From Neisseriaceae bacterium (lineage in GTDB: Bacteria > Pseudomonadota > Gammaproteobacteria > Burkholderiales > Neisseriaceae): a stretch of 8,179 nt of DNA. Location of the stretch: the NCBI GenBank assembly GCA_030146285.1, contig JASLBZ010000223.1:1-8179 (forward strand). The letters are read 5' to 3'. Each line of letters opens with the position of its first letter. The first letter of the stretch is position 1. A model generated the notes under the pieces. The model was not told where the DNA came from. It saw nothing but the letters and a program-made list of their open reading frames with translations, and did not search any database. Below, piece by piece: positions 6,408 through 8,179 of the stretch. The position numbers and the translations under genes were made by a program.

Positions 6408-6644
6408 TCACATCACAAAAGAAACTTTTCGAAAAGAAATTGCTAATTTGAAGCCATCGTCTTCGACCCCAAATACGTCTGCCACCGCGAGTGCCATATA
6501 TGCGCTCCGAATCTATCTCTGCATGCCGTTTAAAGCTTGGTTGTCGCCGATGCCATATTTATTACAGTCTTTAAAGTAAGTTAAATCCAAAGACTCCTCG
6601 GCAAAGCAACCTTTAAACACCTCTATTTTCAAACCGAATAATCA
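6408..6644 (-). pseudogene. Possible degraded coding remnant with an in-frame TAG
   Basis: On the minus strand, 42 open codons (6641-6516) are broken by one TAG (6515-6513) and continue for 34 more to TGA (6410-6408). The conceptual translation has protein-like composition, e.g. KIEVFKGCFAEESLDLTYF and, after the TAG, MALAVADVFGVEDDGFKL. It coincides with the GC-richer patch. There is no start codon with a ribosome-binding site and I do not recognise the sequence. The opposite strand is also open for much of the stretch, so chance openness is a real alternative. Confidence 0.2.
6566..6595 (+). other. Leader inverted repeat 1 upstream of the helicase gene
   Basis: AGTCTTT (6566-6572) and AAAGACT (6589-6595) can pair over a 16-base AT-rich loop. 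No T-run follows, so it is not a terminator. It may fold in the predicted leader mRNA. Confidence 0.3.
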
Positions 6645-6652
6645 TTGGTTTG
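6630..6652 (+). other. Leader inverted repeat 2, near the helicase start
   Basis: CAAACC (6630-6635) pairs with GGTTTG (6647-6652). After a single bulged G, AAT pairs with ATT, closing an AATC loop. It ends 37 bases before the start codon and 28 before the AGGA ribosome-binding site, so it could affect ribosome loading or RNA stability. It could equally be a DNA operator. Confidence 0.35.
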
Positions 6653-6689
6653 TTGAAGTTATGTATTTGCTGATTCTATCAGGAACATT

Positions 6690-8179
6690 ATGTCTATTAC
6701 ATTTGCAGATTTAAATTTAAGCCCAGCATTAGTTGAAGCCGTGGCGGCAGAAGGCTATACACAGCCTACAGAAGTACAAGCCCAATCAATCCCAGCAGCC
6801 ATTCGTGGTGAAGATTTATTGGTTTCAGCACAAACTGGTAGTGGTAAAACTGCTGCCTTCCTTTTGCCTTCTATGGAACGCATTCAACAACGCACTGACA
6901 AACCAGGCAAAGGCCCTCGCGTATTGGTATTGACACCAACTCGTGAATTGGCTCAACAGGTTGAGAAAAACGCTATTTCTTATGGCGTTAACATGAAGTG
7001 GTTGCGTGTTTGCTCTTTGGTTGGCGGTACCTCTTTTGGTTACCAAACTCGTATGTTAAGCCGCCCTATTGATATTATCGTGGCTACACCTGGTCGTTTA
7101 ATGGACCACATGCGCCAAGGTCGCATTGACTTCTCTCGTCTAGAAACTTTGATTCTTGACGAAGCGGACCGCATGTTAGACATGGGCTTTATCGAAGACA
7201 TCGAGACCATCGTTAAAGCAACACCAGCTGACCGTCAAACACTATTGTTCTCTGCAACTTTAGATGGCGTTGTTGGCAATCTAGCGCGAAAATTAACCAA
7301 CAACCCAACTGCTATTGAAGTTGAGCGCGTTGCTGAAGAAAACAAAATTGAAGAACAGCTATTGTACGCTGATGACTTCCGTCATAAAGATCGTTTGCTA
7401 GACCACATCTTGCGCGATGCCAACATTGACCAATGCGTTATCTTTACCGCAACAAAAGCATTCAGTGAGCAATTGGCTGATGATTTGTATGCAAAAGGCT
7501 TTGCAGCTGCTTGCTTGCATGGTGACATGCCACAAAACTGGCGTAACCGTACGCTTAACGACTTGCGTTTAGGTCGCATTAAAATCTTGGTTGCAACCGA
7601 CGTTGCTGCCCGTGGTATTGACGTACCTACAATCACTCACGTGATTAACTATGATTTACCAAAACAAGCGGAAGATTATGTTCACCGTATTGGCCGTACT
7701 GGCCGTGCTGGTCGCAGTGGCTTGGCTTTGACTTTTGCTGAAGTTAAAGAATACATGAAAGTGAACAAAATTGAACGCTACTTGAACCGTCAATTGCCAG
7801 AAAAAACAATTGAAGGTCTTGAGCCTACTCGTCGCAAACCAAAAGGTGGCTCAAACGGCAGCAGCGCCAATGGTCGTCGTCGTCCTAGCAGTGGTGGTTA
7901 TGGTGGTTCTCGCCGTGAAGGTGGTCGCGCCGATGCACCTCGTCGTGAAGGTCGTCGTGACTCAGCACCTCGCAGTGAAGGCAGTCGTGATGGCGCCGCT
8001 CGCAGCGAAGGCAATCGTGATGGTGCTTCTCGTTACCAAGGTAGCCGTGATGGTGCACCTCGTCGTGAAGGCAACCGCAGTGAAGGCAGTCGTGATGGTG
8101 CTTCTCGTTACCAAGGTAGCCGCGATGGCGCACCTCGTCGTGAAGGCAGTCGTGATGGCGGTGCTCCACGTCGCGAAGG
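6690..8179 (+). CDS. DEAD-box ATP-dependent RNA helicase, RhlE-like, 3' end outside the window
   Basis: About 496 residues are visible and the frame is still open at the window edge. It unwinds RNA duplexes using ATP; family roles include ribosome assembly, RNA decay and cold adaptation. RecA domain 1 shows the Q motif (F5, Q30), motif I AQTGSGKT (47-54), PTREL (83-87), GG and TPGR (133-136), DEAD (157-160) and SAT (188-190). Domain 2 shows LHGDM, ATDVAARGID and HRIGRTGRAGR (332-342). All core motifs are intact. After about residue 380 the protein becomes a disordered, Arg/Gly/Ser-rich tail with 10-residue repeats, likely an RNA-binding region. The start follows AGGA (6681-6684) at 5 bases. 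Betaproteobacterial relatives are usually labelled rhlE, but which paralogue this is cannot be settled here. Confidence 0.95.
   Translation, partial: MSITFADLNLSPALVEAVAAEGYTQPTEVQAQSIPAAIRGEDLLVSAQTGSGKTAAFLLPSMERIQQRTDKPGKGPRVLVLTPTRELAQQVEKNAISYGVNMKWLRVCSLVGGTSFGYQTRMLSRPIDIIVATPGRLMDHMRQGRIDFSRLETLILDEADRMLDMGFIEDIETIVKATPADRQTLLFSATLDGVVGNLARKLTNNPTAIEVERVAEENKIEEQLLYADDFRHKDRLLDHILRDANIDQCVIFTATKAFSEQLADDLYAKGFAAACLHGDMPQNWRNRTLNDLRLGRIKILVATDVAARGIDVPTITHVINYDLPKQAEDYVHRIGRTGRAGRSGLALTFAEVKEYMKVNKIERYLNRQLPEKTIEGLEPTRRKPKGGSNGSSANGRRRPSSGGYGGSRREGGRADAPRREGRRDSAPRSEGSRDGAARSEGNRDGASRYQGSRDGAPRREGNRSEGSRDGASRYQGSRDGAPRREGSRDGGAPRRE
7914..8179 (+). repeat. Tandem 30-bp (10-residue) repeats in the helicase tail, with a 75-bp higher-order duplication
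   Basis: From residue 409 the tail is built from units like REGSRDGAPR: REGGRADAPR, REGRRDSAPR, SEGSRDGAAR, SEGNRDGASR, YQGSRDGAPR, a half unit REGNR, SEGSRDGASR, YQGSRDGAPR, then REGSRDGGAPR. Bases 8007-8081 and 8082-8156 are a near-identical 75-bp direct repeat (25 residues), which explains the half unit. Each unit adds two or three arginines and one or two acidic residues, giving a mixed-charge, RG-type disordered region. The array continues past the window, so the copy number is unknown. Confidence 0.9.

Larger units (their letters stand above)
6259..6689. other. 431-base divergent spacer before the helicase gene
   Basis: No intact gene is seen. From left to right it holds the methyltransferase 5' flank (AT-rich, no convincing -35/-10 on the minus strand), a good plus-strand promoter (6359-6388), a 12-bp palindrome CTTTTCGAAAAG (6425-6436), and a distinctly GC-richer patch at about 6450-6560 that lies within a coding-like minus-strand remnant (6408-6644). 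Two inverted repeats (6566-6595, 6630-6652) follow, and the helicase ribosome-binding site AGGA is at 6681-6684. If the promoter is real, the helicase mRNA has a leader of about 295 bases. Confidence 0.55.

Noticed and set aside
6523..6579. Possible 18-codon leader peptide starting ATGCCG upstream of the helicase
   Set aside because: No ribosome-binding site precedes it and nothing suggests an attenuation peptide.
7885..8169. His/Asp/Cys-rich 94-codon minus-strand open frame resembling a metal-binding repeat protein
   Set aside because: The repeats are simply the antisense reading of the helicase tail repeats; the helicase frame is continuous with an intact catalytic core.
1..8179. CRISPR arrays, tRNA or rRNA genes, insertion sequences, toxin-antitoxin or defence genes
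   Set aside because: Looked for on both strands and not seen; the only tandem repeats are in-frame in the helicase tail.

Overview
The window looks like a chromosomal housekeeping segment of a Neisseriaceae-type betaproteobacterium. The main clue is an exact 12-mer AGGCAGCCTGAA (reverse complement at 3743-3754), which matches from memory the 'king' dialect of the Neisseriaceae DNA uptake sequence (DUS). Moderately AT-rich coding DNA, very AT-rich spacers and a stand-alone RlmK-type methyltransferase fit this. One DUS cannot fix the genus; Kingella and its relatives are the natural candidates.

Layout. 1-302 (-): N-terminal third or so of an HlyD-type periplasmic adaptor, cut by the window edge. 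303-648: AT-rich spacer with a terminator for the next gene. 649-1134 (-): cytoplasmic PEBP-family protein of the YbhB type. 1135-1451: divergent regulatory spacer with an nrd promoter, two tandem NrdR-box-like sites and a palindrome on the PEBP side. 1452-5220 (+): nrdA, nrdB and a YfaE-like 2Fe-2S ferredoxin, closed by a strong bidirectional terminator at 5236-5270. 5314-6258 (-): RlmK-like 23S rRNA methyltransferase, convergent with the nrd operon. 6259-6689: a 431-base spacer with a good promoter, two leader hairpins and a coding-like remnant. 6690-8179 (+): DEAD-box RNA helicase whose arginine/glycine-rich tail of 10-residue repeats runs off the window.

How the genes work together. NrdA and NrdB form class Ia ribonucleotide reductase, which makes dNDPs aerobically. 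The ferredoxin is the expected partner for assembling or repairing the diferric-tyrosyl cofactor of NrdB, and its start codon overlaps the nrdB stop. The NrdR-like boxes predict dATP/ATP-responsive repression. The nrdA-nrdB gap holds a DUS paired with a partial inverted copy to form a hairpin inside the operon. The methyltransferase and the helicase both relate to ribosomes or RNA but are divergently transcribed.

No clear new multigene system is present. The observations most worth checking are the NrdR promoter architecture, the intra-operonic DUS hairpin, the long structured leader and odd GC-richer patch before the helicase, and the expanding repeat tail of the helicase.
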